A stretch of DNA of 64,000 nucleotides. Source: Pseudomonas turukhanskensis. GTDB taxonomy: Bacteria > Pseudomonadota > Gammaproteobacteria > Pseudomonadales > Pseudomonadaceae. Each line of letters starts with the position of its first letter. Within the stretch, counting starts at the first letter, position 1. Below, piece by piece: positions 32,088 through 41,075 of the stretch. Both the position numbers and the translations under genes were made by a program. The stretch lies in contig NZ_BSFN01000018.1 of the NCBI RefSeq assembly GCF_027922365.1, forward strand, positions 32,677 to 96,676, given 5' to 3'. The notes beneath the pieces are model-generated. The model did no database searches. It was not told the DNA's origin and was given only the letters and a program-made list of their open reading frames with translations.

Positions 32088-33503
32088 CTAACTTCTTAGC
32101 CGCGCAAAACTTACACACGCCGCCAATGCCGCCGCAGCCGCTGCCACCGCAATAGTCAGGTGCATGGCATGAATATTCTCGGCAACGCCAGTCGCCGGGC
32201 TGGCTGAGTCGCTGGTGTAGGTGGCCAGAATGATCGCCACCAACGCGGCGCCAAAGCACTGGCCGAAGGTGCGCACAATGGCCAACACCCCCGATGCACT
32301 GCCGCTGCGCTCACGGGTTACGTTGGCGAGCATTTCCCGGTTGTTGGGGCTTTGAAAAAAGCCAAAGCCCACGCCGCACAAAAACTCTTTCCAGAGAATA
32401 TCCAACGCCTGCGGGCTGGGTACAAAGGCCAGCAGCAACAGCCCCAGCGTAAACAGGGCGAGCCCGATGGTGGAGAGCATGGCCGGGCGGTAGTGGTCTG
32501 CCAGGCGCCCGGCCTGCGGCGCGGCCAGCACGATGCCTATGGGCCAGGCAGTAAACAGCAATGCGGCGTGAAACACGTTGTAGCCGTAGGCGTTCTGGAA
32601 CAGAAAGGGCAGCGAAATAATGATGATGCCCTGGCTTACAAAGGCAACCAGCGAGGTCATGGCGGCCAGGGAGAACCGCGACGATGTGAATATATCCAAG
32701 GGCAACAGCGGCGCCGGCGCACGCTGTTGGCGCCAGACGAATGCCAAGGCCGACAGCAGGGTTAGTGCGCTGTACAAGGCCGCCATCATCAGGTCGGGCC
32801 CGGCGCCTTGGCCGTTGTTGGTAAAGGCATCGGTCGCCAGAATCGCCGCGCCCATGGCGATGGCTGAGAGGCAGGCGCCGAGGAGGTCAAACGGGCCTTT
32901 GACGGTGGCGGTGCGAGGTATAGCGCGCAGCGCAAGGGTAACGCCAACGATGCCCAGCGGAATATTCAGAGCGAAAAGCCATTCCCAGCCAGCCACCGAC
33001 AGCACAATGCCGCCCAATGTCGGGCCGATGGCCGTGCTTGCAGCCACCAGCAGCGCGTTCAAGCCCAGAATGCGGCCGAGCAAACGCGTGGGAAATACGG
33101 TGCGGTATATGGCCGGCCCGATGCTTAATGCTGCCGCGCCACCGATGCCTTGCAGCACCCGCATGGCGGTAAGCATTTCCAGGTTGGTCGAGAGCGCGCA
33201 GCCCAAGGAGGCCAGGGTAAATACCGCGCCGCCGCTGGCGTACAGCGCGCGAAAGCCAACGCGTGTGGCCAGGGCCGAGAAGGTAATCAGGGTCATTGCC
33301 GCCGCCAGCAGGTAACCGTTGGCCACCCAGATGGTGTCGGCAGCGGAAACGTTCAGGGCGTTAGAAATGGAGGGCAGGGCGACGTTGGCGATGGTGCCGT
33401 CGATCACGGCCATGGCCGTGGTGGTCATGACCGCGATGGTGGCCAATCGGCGTTCCTTGCCAGGGGCGCCGTCGTCGCCGGGTTGGTCTGCAAACAATCC
33501 CAT
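32088..33503 (-). CDS. DHA2-type MFS drug transporter
   Basis: A 471-residue membrane protein with about 14 hydrophobic helices. Motifs fit the DHA2 (EmrB/QacA) group: MAVIDGTIANVALPSI in helix 1 (D-x-T-x-V-N-V-A-L-P) and GGAAALSIGPAIYRTVFP later. The ATG at 33503 gives the expected N-terminus; longer in-frame starts add an unrelated basic extension. It likely exports toxic organic compounds with proton exchange. It stands downstream of the alpha/beta hydrolase on the same strand only in the opposite gene order, so an operon is not evident. Confidence 0.87.
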   Translation of the reverse strand: MGLFADQPGDDGAPGKERRLATIAVMTTTAMAVIDGTIANVALPSISNALNVSAADTIWVANGYLLAAAMTLITFSALATRVGFRALYASGGAVFTLASLGCALSTNLEMLTAMRVLQGIGGAAALSIGPAIYRTVFPTRLLGRILGLNALLVAASTAIGPTLGGIVLSVAGWEWLFALNIPLGIVGVTLALRAIPRTATVKGPFDLLGACLSAIAMGAAILATDAFTNNGQGAGPDLMMAALYSALTLLSALAFVWRQQRAPAPLLPLDIFTSSRFSLAAMTSLVAFVSQGIIIISLPFLFQNAYGYNVFHAALLFTAWPIGIVLAAPQAGRLADHYRPAMLSTIGLALFTLGLLLLAFVPSPQALDILWKEFLCGVGFGFFQSPNNREMLANVTRERSGSASGVLAIVRTFGQCFGAALVAIILATYTSDSASPATGVAENIHAMHLTIAVAAAAAALAACVSFARLRS

Positions 33504-33600
33504 ACGCTCTAATCTGCCTGTTTGGCTGCACAGGCGTGGCACCTTACCGTGCATTGCCGTGCCATGGAACTGCCGGATTAGCGCGTGGGCGTGTCTGTCG

Positions 33601-34617
33601 TTACTTGGCCAGTGCCTCGATAAGCACTTTGTTGAAGCCTGCCGGGTCTTCCATCTGCGGCGCATGGCCTTTGCCCGGGAACTCGATCAGCCGGGAGCCG
33701 GGAATACGTTTGGCCGTGTCTTTGCCCAGCACTTTGTAATTGCCGAGCTTGGCTTTGACGTCGGGCGGGGCGATATCGCTGCCGATGGCAGTGGTGTCGG
33801 CGTCGCCGATCAGCAGCAGGGTGGGCACTGCGAGGTTGGGCAATTCGTAGTACACCGGCTGGGTGAAAATCATGTCGTAGATAAGTGCCGAGTTCCAGGC
33901 CACGCGCTTGTGCCCGGGGCCTTTGTTTAGCCCGGCCAGCATGTCTACCCAACGATCGTACTCGGGCTTCCAGTGCCCGGCGTAGTAAGTACTTTGTTCG
34001 TACTTGCGTACGCCTTCGGCGGTCAGTTTCAGTTCGCGCTGGTACCACTGGTCCACGCTGCGCCACGGTACGCCCAGGGCTTTCCAGTCTTCCAGGCCGA
34101 TAGGGTTTACCAGTGCCAGGTGGGCGCTGTTTTGCGGGTACATAAGGGCATAACGCGCCGCCAGCATGCCGCCGGTGGAGTGGCCGATAATGTCGGCTTT
34201 GTCGATACCTAGGCTGGTGAGGAGGGCGTGGGTGTTGTCGGCCAATTGTTGAAAGCTGTACTGGTAGTTCTCCGGTTTGCTTGAGGTGCAAAAGCCGATC
34301 TGGTCGGCGGCAACCACTCGGTAACCGGCTGCGCTCAAGGCTTCGATGCTGTCTTCCCAGGTGGCGGCGCAGAAGTTTTTGCCATGCATGAGCACGGCTG
34401 TACGCCCGTTTGCCTTGCCACTGGGTGCGACGTCCATATAACCCATTTCCAGGGCTTGTCCCTGGGAGCTGAAGCGGAAGTGGTTCAAGGGGTAGGGGTA
34501 CTGAAAACCTTCCAGTTGCGGGCCGTAGCCGTCGGCTGGGCTGGCATCGGGAGCGGCCAGCGCATGGAGGGGAAGGGTGCAGGTGAGGGCCAGACCAAGC
34601 CTTGTTAGTGCGTGCAC
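33601..34617 (-). CDS. Exported alpha/beta hydrolase
   Basis: A 338-residue hydrolase with a signal peptide (LGLALTCTLPLHALAAPDAS). The nucleophile elbow is GHSTGG, the acid is in LIGDADTT, and the His is in FPGKGHAP: a complete Ser-Asp-His triad. Oxyanion-hole region: VLMHGKNFCAATW. GTG 34617 is preferred because GGAGA lies about 8 nt upstream and it starts the signal peptide; ATG 34635 is a longer alternative. It should act in the periplasm on an ester or similar bond. The substrate is unknown. Confidence 0.85.
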   Translation of the reverse strand: MHALTRLGLALTCTLPLHALAAPDASPADGYGPQLEGFQYPYPLNHFRFSSQGQALEMGYMDVAPSGKANGRTAVLMHGKNFCAATWEDSIEALSAAGYRVVAADQIGFCTSSKPENYQYSFQQLADNTHALLTSLGIDKADIIGHSTGGMLAARYALMYPQNSAHLALVNPIGLEDWKALGVPWRSVDQWYQRELKLTAEGVRKYEQSTYYAGHWKPEYDRWVDMLAGLNKGPGHKRVAWNSALIYDMIFTQPVYYELPNLAVPTLLLIGDADTTAIGSDIAPPDVKAKLGNYKVLGKDTAKRIPGSRLIEFPGKGHAPQMEDPAGFNKVLIEALAK

Positions 34618-34730
34618 TGTAAGTTCTCCGGGCAAGTCGATTGATCAACGTGTGCAGAACAGACCTGCTTGGCAGCAGCGCGTTCCAGCAAGAGGTCGCG
34701 CCGTGTCATTACAAATTGCGTGCAACTGAA

Positions 34731-35915
34731 TCAGACCGTTGCCGGTTCACGCGCCACCACGGTATTACGACCATTGGCCTTGGCCGCGTACAGCGCCTGG
34801 TCGGCCAATACATAGGCTTGGTCAAAACAATGGCCGGGGTCCACGTTGACCAGGCCGGCACTGACGCTGATGGCACGCCCGTCGGCGGCCGTTATTTCGG
34901 CAGTGTGGCGACGCAAGCGCTCGACAACGTCGCGGGCAACGGTCTGATCGCAGCCATAAAACAGCACGGCAAATTCATCGCCGCCCAGACGCCCGGCGAT
35001 ATCGCCTTTGCGGATGGTGTGTTTCACCAAGCTGGCAAAGCGCTGCAGTATGGCGTCGCCTTCGGGGTGGCCAAGCTGGTCGTTGATCCGCTTGAAATCG
35101 TCCATGTCGCAGAGCATCAGACACACGGGCGCGCGCACCTTGTGGGCGAGTTCTATGAGCTGATTGCAGGAGGCCTCGAAGTGCGCGCGCGAGTACAGGT
35201 TAGTCAGCGAGTCGACGTTGGCACGCTGTTCCAATTGCACTGTGGCCTGCTTGAAGCCGCTTTCGACACGCCCATGCAAGAGCAGCAACATGGCGCAAAT
35301 TCGTAGCACCGCAGCGATGACCGTGGCGATCATCAGCACCGAGAGCAGGCCCTGATCGGGCGGCAATGCCATGCCAAGCGCCGGCACGGTATTTACGATG
35401 CGGTACAGGGTGACCAGTAGCACCACGGCAGCGCTGACCAGCATGATGCGAATGGGCAAGCGCGGCGCCAGTTTGCCAATGCCTAGCAAAAACGCCGTAA
35501 ACAGCAGCACCTGCAGCCCGGTGCCAACGGAAAACACGATAGCCCGTTCGGCAAAACCCAAGCCTGTTATCCAGGCAAGCAACAGCATTACATAAGCGCC
35601 CGCAGCCAGGCCCCAACGCAAGCCCATGCCGACAAAAACCGGCTGGCCGAACCAGGCGCGCAAGCCAGTCTCAATCAGCGGCATGGCTGCAAAGAAGGCG
35701 ACGTTGGCAACGATCAGCATCAACGGGTGTGGCGCCACCGTGAAGGCAATGAGCAGAAAACTGCCCAAGGTCAGCAACGCCTCGTTGGTGACCCACCAGC
35801 CAAAGCCAATGCTGTGGCTCGACGAGCGCCAGAACACGCCCAGCAGAAAAGTCAGCATCACATGGATGATGGTGGAGAAAATCAGCACGCTAGGCAGATC
35901 AAGCGGTTGAGCCAT
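34731..35915 (-). CDS. Membrane diguanylate cyclase (GGDEF)
   Basis: A 394-residue protein with about six N-terminal TM helices, then a GGDEF domain from about residue 235 (ANVDSLTNLYSRAHFEASC). The active site is intact: GRLGGDEFAVLF. Five residues earlier lies RKGD, an R-x-x-D inhibitory site for product feedback. It makes cyclic di-GMP from two GTP molecules at the inner membrane, promoting surface attachment. A terminator on the same strand sits 50 bp upstream of its start, so its promoter is probably in 35916-35966. Confidence 0.92.
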   Translation of the reverse strand: MAQPLDLPSVLIFSTIIHVMLTFLLGVFWRSSSHSIGFGWWVTNEALLTLGSFLLIAFTVAPHPLMLIVANVAFFAAMPLIETGLRAWFGQPVFVGMGLRWGLAAGAYVMLLLAWITGLGFAERAIVFSVGTGLQVLLFTAFLLGIGKLAPRLPIRIMLVSAAVVLLVTLYRIVNTVPALGMALPPDQGLLSVLMIATVIAAVLRICAMLLLLHGRVESGFKQATVQLEQRANVDSLTNLYSRAHFEASCNQLIELAHKVRAPVCLMLCDMDDFKRINDQLGHPEGDAILQRFASLVKHTIRKGDIAGRLGGDEFAVLFYGCDQTVARDVVERLRRHTAEITAADGRAISVSAGLVNVDPGHCFDQAYVLADQALYAAKANGRNTVVAREPATV

Positions 35916-35966
35916 GATTACTACTACCTGTGGTTTGCGGCTTCAGACGCTGCGAGTGGTCGCAAC

Positions 35967-35997
35967 GAAAAAAGCCCATCGCGAACGAATGGGCTTT
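35967..35997 (-). terminator. Minus-strand terminator ahead of the diguanylate cyclase gene
   Basis: On the minus strand AAAGCCCAT...ATGGGCTTTTTT forms a nine-pair stem plus T-run. No annotated gene ends here, so it closes either read-through from the ABC operon or an unseen short transcript arising in 36000-36200. Confidence 0.8.
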
Positions 35998-36106
35998 GAA
36001 CGGTCGTCAGGCATCAGAGTGTCGCAGCCGGAGCAAGGCGCAGACTTTAACGGATGCCGCTTTAAATGTCTGTGACGTGATGGCTAAAACCCAGCATGAA
36101 TGTTCG

Positions 36107-36122
36107 CATAATGTATATTATG
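36107..36122. promoter_or_regulatory. Palindrome CATAAT-GTAT-ATTATG
   Basis: A perfect six-base inverted repeat around GTAT in an AT-rich part of the 393-bp gap between the diguanylate cyclase gene and the ABC binding-protein gene. It looks like an operator or a -10-rich region. No gene start is near it on the plus strand. Confidence 0.3.
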
Positions 36123-36214
36123 TTAAATAGCGTATTGATGTGCGAAACCCATTGCCTAATACGTTGCTCGGTAGCTGCTTGCTTGATGCGCCGCCATAGG
36201 ATGACCACTCGGGC

Positions 36215-36236
36215 AAAAAAAGCCCCTTGCGGGGCG
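36215..36236 (-). terminator. Terminator after the ABC operon
   Basis: On the minus strand GCCCC-GCAA-GGGGCTTTTTTT is a short strong stem with a T-run, about 75 bp past the stop of the binding-protein gene, closing the minus-strand ABC transporter operon. Confidence 0.85.
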
Positions 36237-36308
36237 TCTCGCTAATCTCGATCAAAACCTGGGAGCTTCATGGATCGAGTGAAACGACAAGGAAACTACA
36301 GGCATGCA

Positions 36309-37355
36309 CTAGCCAACGTATCCGAGTGACTTGGCAGCCTCCGTTAGCACGCTGGAATCGAAATACCTTTCCGGCGCATTGAGCCCTGATATTCCGATAG
36401 CCTGGGCAAACTTGATCATTGCTGCTTGCTGATCTGGCGTGATGAGAAACGGAACACCAGTATTGCTGGCTTTTGCGAGCTTCAGGTTTTCAGCCAGCAC
36501 TTGTTTCTGGTTCGCAGCGTCGAGCCCAAGATCGCTACCGTCATTCTCGACAACCTGCAGGACCGCTTTATCTGGGTTCTCGGCACAGAATGCTTGCCCT
36601 TCCAGCACGCCCTTGAAGAACGACACGAGTTGTGGGCGGTTGCGCTCCAAGACGTCTCGCTTAACGGTAAAAATCGAAGAAGGTAACGGGTAGTTCATCT
36701 CCGACAGCATGGTCACGATGAAGTCTTTGCCCCGGACCATCCCCCTGGCTTCCAGCTCTAGAGGCTGGTTTGTGATGTAGGCCAGGTACCCTTCCCCATC
36801 GCCGGCGAACAGCGAGTCAGCGGTAAAGCCGGTAGGACGAACAGCGAATTCGCCCTGAATCTGGTTGTACGCAAGAAGCCCTTTGAGCTCCTCTTCCAGC
36901 GATGGGAATTGGATCAAAAGAGTTTTGCCGACGATGTCAGCCGCAGTACGAATCGGCTTTCCAGGCAACGAAATAATGCAGCCAGGATTTACCGGGAAAG
37001 CCGCTCCGAGAATGACAAAGTCGTTTTGCTTTTGCACGGCATTCAAAAACGGAGTCCAGATGCATTGCCCAATCTGAGCCCTGTTGGCCGCGAGTGAAAC
37101 CAAGGGATCGGGCGCAGACGGACCGCCGGGGATATAAGAAACATCCACCCCATGCTTGGCAAAGTAACCATTGGCCCGGGCAACAAAAATGTTGGAGAAC
37201 TCCACATCCGCAACCCAGTCCAGGGCAACGGTCAGGGGAACAGCTGAAGCTGCGAATGCTGTCTTTGAAAACGACATCGGTACGCAGGCAGCAAGGGCTG
37301 CCATCGACGTTGCCGACAAGAATGTCCGGCGAGAAAGTTTGGTTGGCTCACGCAT
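36309..37355 (-). CDS. ABC transporter substrate-binding protein (NMT1/THI5-like)
   Basis: A 348-residue periplasmic binding protein. The N-terminus has a twin-arginine signal (LSRRTFLSATSMAALAAC), suggesting folded export through Tat. The mature part begins VPLTVALDWVADVEFSNIFV, the hallmark of NMT1/THI5-like proteins that bind pyrimidine, riboflavin or sulfonate-type ligands. It is the last gene of the operon ATPase, permease, permease, binding protein. In this context, beside a Tsx-like porin and a deaminase, a heterocyclic amine ligand is likely. The exact ligand cannot be read from sequence. Confidence 0.88.
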   Translation of the reverse strand: MREPTKLSRRTFLSATSMAALAACVPMSFSKTAFAASAVPLTVALDWVADVEFSNIFVARANGYFAKHGVDVSYIPGGPSAPDPLVSLAANRAQIGQCIWTPFLNAVQKQNDFVILGAAFPVNPGCIISLPGKPIRTAADIVGKTLLIQFPSLEEELKGLLAYNQIQGEFAVRPTGFTADSLFAGDGEGYLAYITNQPLELEARGMVRGKDFIVTMLSEMNYPLPSSIFTVKRDVLERNRPQLVSFFKGVLEGQAFCAENPDKAVLQVVENDGSDLGLDAANQKQVLAENLKLAKASNTGVPFLITPDQQAAMIKFAQAIGISGLNAPERYFDSSVLTEAAKSLGYVG

Positions 37356-37456
37356 AGGGTAAGTATCCAGATCGATTCATGAGGGCAGTCGATAGAAAAA
37401 GTCTCGCGTACTGTCTAGCGCAGCTTCGAGCGTTTCGGGCAAGTCTGATCCCTACC

Positions 37457-38209
37457 CTACCCCCACCTCGCGAGGATTTTTTTACAGGCAATTTGGGCTA
37501 GGGAAAGGAAGAAGATGGACATGACTGTTGAAAGGAGAGCACCACCCACAACTCTGTCAGTTGCGAAGTTGGCCATAGCCGAACGCAGTTGATACCCCAG
37601 CCCTTCCGATCCAATCAGATACTCAGCGGTCATCGCGCCGATAACGGATGATGGTGCCGAAATACCGAGCGCCATCATGAAGTGCGGCACTGCTGCCGGT
37701 ATGGCCAGGTAACGGAGTTGTTGCCATTTTCTGGCGCCGAAAACCTTGAAAAGACTTTCGTGAGAATGCTCGACTGCATGCAGACCAGAGCTCACCGCGA
37801 CAAATGTCGGCAGGAACGTCACCACAGTCACTACACACAGCACCGAAGACATTCCTGGGCCGAAAATTCGGGTGATGATTGGGATGATGGCGACCACGGG
37901 TATCGTCGCGAGCAGTAAGCTCACCGGAAGCAGCATCGACTTCAAAGCAAAGCTGCACCAAGAAAGCAATGCCATGCCGGTACCCATGAGCACGCCCAGT
38001 AGCAATCCATAAACAGACGCTCTGAAGGTGACACCGCCTTCATGCAGGTACACATCTGGGTGGCCGATCACGTCCTCTAGTACAGAACCTGGTGACGGAA
38101 AGATTATCGCGTTGACGGGTAGTATCTGTGCCACCAGCACCCAGGCGATGAAGACCAGTGCTATGGGTAAATTGGTCAGCAGCCAATGTTTAGCAAATCG
38201 CGCGGTCAT
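37457..38209 (-). CDS. ABC transporter permease (second)
   Basis: A 250-residue inner-membrane permease of the SsuC/TauC type (BPD_transp_1 family), with about six TM helices starting LTNLPIALVFIAWVLVA. The EAA-like loop coupling to the ATPase lies around VFGARKWQQLRYLAIPAAVP, in family-typical form. It overlaps the first permease by 4 bp. Two distinct permease genes in one operon suggest a heterodimeric channel. Confidence 0.9.
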   Translation of the reverse strand: MTARFAKHWLLTNLPIALVFIAWVLVAQILPVNAIIFPSPGSVLEDVIGHPDVYLHEGGVTFRASVYGLLLGVLMGTGMALLSWCSFALKSMLLPVSLLLATIPVVAIIPIITRIFGPGMSSVLCVVTVVTFLPTFVAVSSGLHAVEHSHESLFKVFGARKWQQLRYLAIPAAVPHFMMALGISAPSSVIGAMTAEYLIGSEGLGYQLRSAMANFATDRVVGGALLSTVMSIFFLSLAQIACKKILARWG

Positions 38210-38964
38210 AGCATGATCCTCTTTCGAGCATAGGCTTCAAGCGACCCGACGACGCCATAAAATGCCAAGGCAAAGCACGCCACGAAGAGCATTGCACTCC
38301 ATAGAAGTGGAATCTGAAAATTGCGCATGGCGCTTAGCATCATCAGCCCAAGGCCGCCTTGACCACTGAACCACTCCGCCAAGACCGCGCCGACAACTGC
38401 AGCAGGAACGGCTTGTTTCATACCGTTGAGAATCATAGGGGCTGCATAGAGGACGTCGTACGCGAAGAAGCGCTGGTACTTCGACGCGCCGTAAACTTGA
38501 AACAGATCCACGTGCGCGGTGTTGAGACGCCCAAGCCCTGATAACGAAGCCATGTACACCACGAAGAATACATAGATGGCGGCCAGAATTAGGCCAGACA
38601 GCTGCCCGCCCACGAGGATGATTAGGATGGGAGCAATTGCCACAGCTGGAACCGCATTAACGAAGGTGACGAATCTGTCGGCACCTGGTCGATAGATCGG
38701 GAACAGGTGAACGAGGCTGCTTATCACGATCGCCAACGTGACTCCGACTGCGTATGCGTAGAGAATAACTTTGGACGTTTTACCCGTGGCCAACAGTAAT
38801 GTTTGCACTACTCGGCGCTGGCAGATGTATTCAACCACTGTTGAAAGTGGCGGCCACGCTGGGCCGGCAAGCTGAAACGTTCCTACCAGTTGGATTGAGC
38901 CGATAAAAACCAGAATTCCGAATGCAGCATAGAAGCGCTGCGTCGTTTTTATATCAAGTGACAT
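38206..38964 (-). CDS. ABC transporter permease (first)
   Basis: A 252-residue permease with about six TM helices. The ATPase-contact loop reads VYGASKYQRFFAYDVLYAAP, near the EAA consensus, then LNGMKQAVPAAVVGAVLAEW. It overlaps the ATPase gene by 11 bp upstream and the second permease by 4 bp downstream, so all components should be made together. Confidence 0.9.
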   Translation of the reverse strand: MSLDIKTTQRFYAAFGILVFIGSIQLVGTFQLAGPAWPPLSTVVEYICQRRVVQTLLLATGKTSKVILYAYAVGVTLAIVISSLVHLFPIYRPGADRFVTFVNAVPAVAIAPILIILVGGQLSGLILAAIYVFFVVYMASLSGLGRLNTAHVDLFQVYGASKYQRFFAYDVLYAAPMILNGMKQAVPAAVVGAVLAEWFSGQGGLGLMMLSAMRNFQIPLLWSAMLFVACFALAFYGVVGSLEAYARKRIML

Positions 38965-39775
38965 TGGTCGCGGGCTCCAACAGTTCGGTGAGGTAATCCG
39001 TTAACTTATGAAACTCGGCAGTACGCATTAGACTCGATGATCGAGGACGTTCGAACGGAACGTTAATCACCTCTCGAATTCGCCCTGGGTTGGCCTCTAA
39101 AACAATAATCCGATCAGCTAGAAATATGGCCTCATCAACGCCGTGAGTGACCAATACCGTGGTAATTTTTTGCTCTGTCCAAATCGACTGAAGTTCGATA
39201 TTAAGCTGCTTACGGGTTACCGCATCAAGTGCACCAAAGGGCTCATCCAGCAGAAGAAGCGATGGATTAAGCATCAAGGACCGAGCGATGGACGCCCGCT
39301 GTTTCATGCCGCCCGAAACCTGAGATGGTTTTGCATTGGCATAGTGCGCCAGTCCAACAAGCGCCAGAAGTTTTTCAACTCGTTCATTGTCGACTGGCCG
39401 GCGCGCCAGTTTAAAAGGCAAACCCACGTTTTCTTTTATAGACAACCAAGGTAGCAACGCATGATCTTGAAAAGCGACGCCGAGACGGTGCTTTCTCGCC
39501 AGTTCTCGCGGTTCCTCTGCGCAAATAGTTACACGCCCCTGAGTGGGAATCTCCAGCGCCGCAATAAGTTTAAGCAATGTGCTCTTGCCACATCCTGAGG
39601 GCCCAATCAGCGCGACAAATTCCCCCGGACTAATTTCAAGATCAATACCCGCCAATACTGTGGACGATGCGCCACCCTTACCGCGATAAGACATGGAAAT
39701 ACCATTAAGTTTTACCGCTGTCTCTGAAGCCTGGTATCGCGTGGAGCCCTCTACTGACTTAGCCGCAATCATCAC
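38954..39775 (-). CDS. ABC transporter ATP-binding protein
   Basis: A 273-residue ATPase of the nitrate/sulfonate/taurine family. Walker A GPSGCGKST, Q-loop FQDHALLPW, signature VSGGMKQRASIARSL, Walker B LLLLDEPFGALD and H-loop VTHGVDEA are all intact. GAGGAAAAGTG precedes ATG 39775. Its promoter overlaps the 18-bp palindrome at 39833-39850: the arm TTGACT is the -35 and TATAAT or TTTATA lies 17-19 nt downstream. It is the first gene of the import operon. Confidence 0.93.
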   Translation of the reverse strand: MMIAAKSVEGSTRYQASETAVKLNGISMSYRGKGGASSTVLAGIDLEISPGEFVALIGPSGCGKSTLLKLIAALEIPTQGRVTICAEEPRELARKHRLGVAFQDHALLPWLSIKENVGLPFKLARRPVDNERVEKLLALVGLAHYANAKPSQVSGGMKQRASIARSLMLNPSLLLLDEPFGALDAVTRKQLNIELQSIWTEQKITTVLVTHGVDEAIFLADRIIVLEANPGRIREVINVPFERPRSSSLMRTAEFHKLTDYLTELLEPATNVT

Positions 39776-39832
39776 TTTTCCTCACTACGTCTGAACCGAA
39801 CCGCGACGATTATAAAGGGTGTTAAACGATGA

Positions 39833-39850
39833 TAGTCAAGGCCTTTACAA
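39833..39850. promoter_or_regulatory. Operator site 1 (ABC operon promoter)
   Basis: TAGTCAAGGCCTTTACAA, two bases changed from site 3 in the first arm. On the minus strand its right arm gives TTGACT, followed 17-19 nt later by TTTATAAT, so a bound repressor would cover the -35 of the ABC operon. It shares 22 identical bases with the region of site 3. Confidence 0.7.
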
Positions 39851-40034
39851 AGCTTATTTCGAGTTCGCGCTGTAACGTCTTAACAGCGCACTGCAATGAC
39901 TCACTCCATCCTGTCTTTTGCACAAAACCTGTGCGCCGAGTCAATTTTCGAATCCGATCGAAGACAGCCTATCGGTCTGGTCTAAATCGTCATTTGAACT
40001 TCTAAAGTACTGAAATACCTAACTTAATTTCTTT

Positions 40035-40052
40035 TTGTCAAGGCGTTTACAA
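40035..40052. promoter_or_regulatory. Operator site 2 (porin promoter)
   Basis: TTGTCAAGGCGTTTACAA, one base different from site 3. In the plus direction its right arm supplies TTTACA as a -35 about 75 bp before the Tsx-like porin ATG. Sites 1 and 2 bracket the 349-bp divergent region 39776-40124, which holds no gene. Confidence 0.68.
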
Positions 40053-40127
40053 AAATGGCATTGTCGTTGCTGTAGGCCTCCTTGCCCGATTTTCAGGGTG
40101 GCACTAAACCGACAAAAAGGAAGGATG

Positions 40128-40901
40128 ATGAAATCTGCGTACAGCACTGCGTTCACGCTCGCTCTAGCTCTTTTTTCAGCGGCAGCATCAGCTGAGGATC
40201 TGCTGCAGTGGCAGCAAACCGATGCCGCCTATCGATACGGAAAAACCAACAAAGTAACGCCGGAAATCGAACAGGTTTTCACCCTCGAACAGTCCAGCGG
40301 TTGGTCTTTCGGGGACCTTTATTGGTTTGTGGACAACAGCTATTTCAACGGGGCAAGCGATCCTATAGCTGGGCATTTCACCTATTACGCAGAGTTCTCC
40401 CCACGGTTGAGCTTCAATAAGATTTTCGATAAGAAATTCAGCTTCGGGCCTATTACTGATGTACTTCTTGCAGCCACGCAGGAGTTTGGCGAAGGTCAGG
40501 TTGAAACAGCGCTACTAGGCGTTGGCGTAGACTTGGCTGTGCCGGGGTTCGATTTCTTTCAACTGAATATCTACCATCGTAATCCAAGCGGAGATCGAGA
40601 CGGCGATACATGGCAGGTAACGCCTGCATGGGGTGCTACCTTCCCCTTCGCCGGATCAGAACTTCTGTTCGATGGGTATATCGACTGGATTCCTGATAAC
40701 GACGAAACGTTTCACGCGAACTTCCACCTCGCAACCCAACTAAAATATGACATCGGTCGGTTCGTAGAGTTTGAGCCGCGCAAGCTCTATGTTGGTCTGG
40801 GTTACGACTACGCAAAAAACAAATATGGTGTTAAAGACGGCGACTTTGGTATAGATGCAAACCAAAGCGTCCTGCAGTTCGTGGCGCGCTACAACTTCTA
40901 A
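40128..40901 (+). CDS. Tsx/OmpK-like nucleoside-type outer-membrane channel
   Basis: A 257-residue outer-membrane protein with a signal peptide (MKSAYSTAFTLALALFSAAA). The mature start LLQWQQTDAAYRYGK, then EQSSGWSFGDLYWFVDN, fits the Tsx/OmpK family of 12-strand nucleoside-specific channels. It ends QFVARYNF with the terminal Phe needed for barrel assembly. AAGGAAGG precedes ATG 40128 (ATG 40125 is also possible). It is divergent from the ABC operon, with operator site 2 at its promoter, so it probably provides outer-membrane entry for the ABC importer's substrate. Confidence 0.85.
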   Translation: MKSAYSTAFTLALALFSAAASAEDLLQWQQTDAAYRYGKTNKVTPEIEQVFTLEQSSGWSFGDLYWFVDNSYFNGASDPIAGHFTYYAEFSPRLSFNKIFDKKFSFGPITDVLLAATQEFGEGQVETALLGVGVDLAVPGFDFFQLNIYHRNPSGDRDGDTWQVTPAWGATFPFAGSELLFDGYIDWIPDNDETFHANFHLATQLKYDIGRFVEFEPRKLYVGLGYDYAKNKYGVKDGDFGIDANQSVLQFVARYNF

Positions 40902-41075
40902 TAGCGCAAATTACTGACTCACGCAGTCTTGCACCCCTTTAACATCTGACTGAATTAGAAATTTTGGCAAGTTGCTTGTCGGGGCTTGTTGCGCGCGGAT
41001 TTTAGCTAGTCATCATTTTTCAATAATGCTGCACTCGTTAAAATCCCGCGCCCATCCAGAAAGAGAACAATTAGC

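Noticed and set aside
32352..33315. Plus-strand frames opposite the DHA2 transporter
   Set aside because: Antisense shadows with no motifs; the minus-strand transporter has intact signatures.
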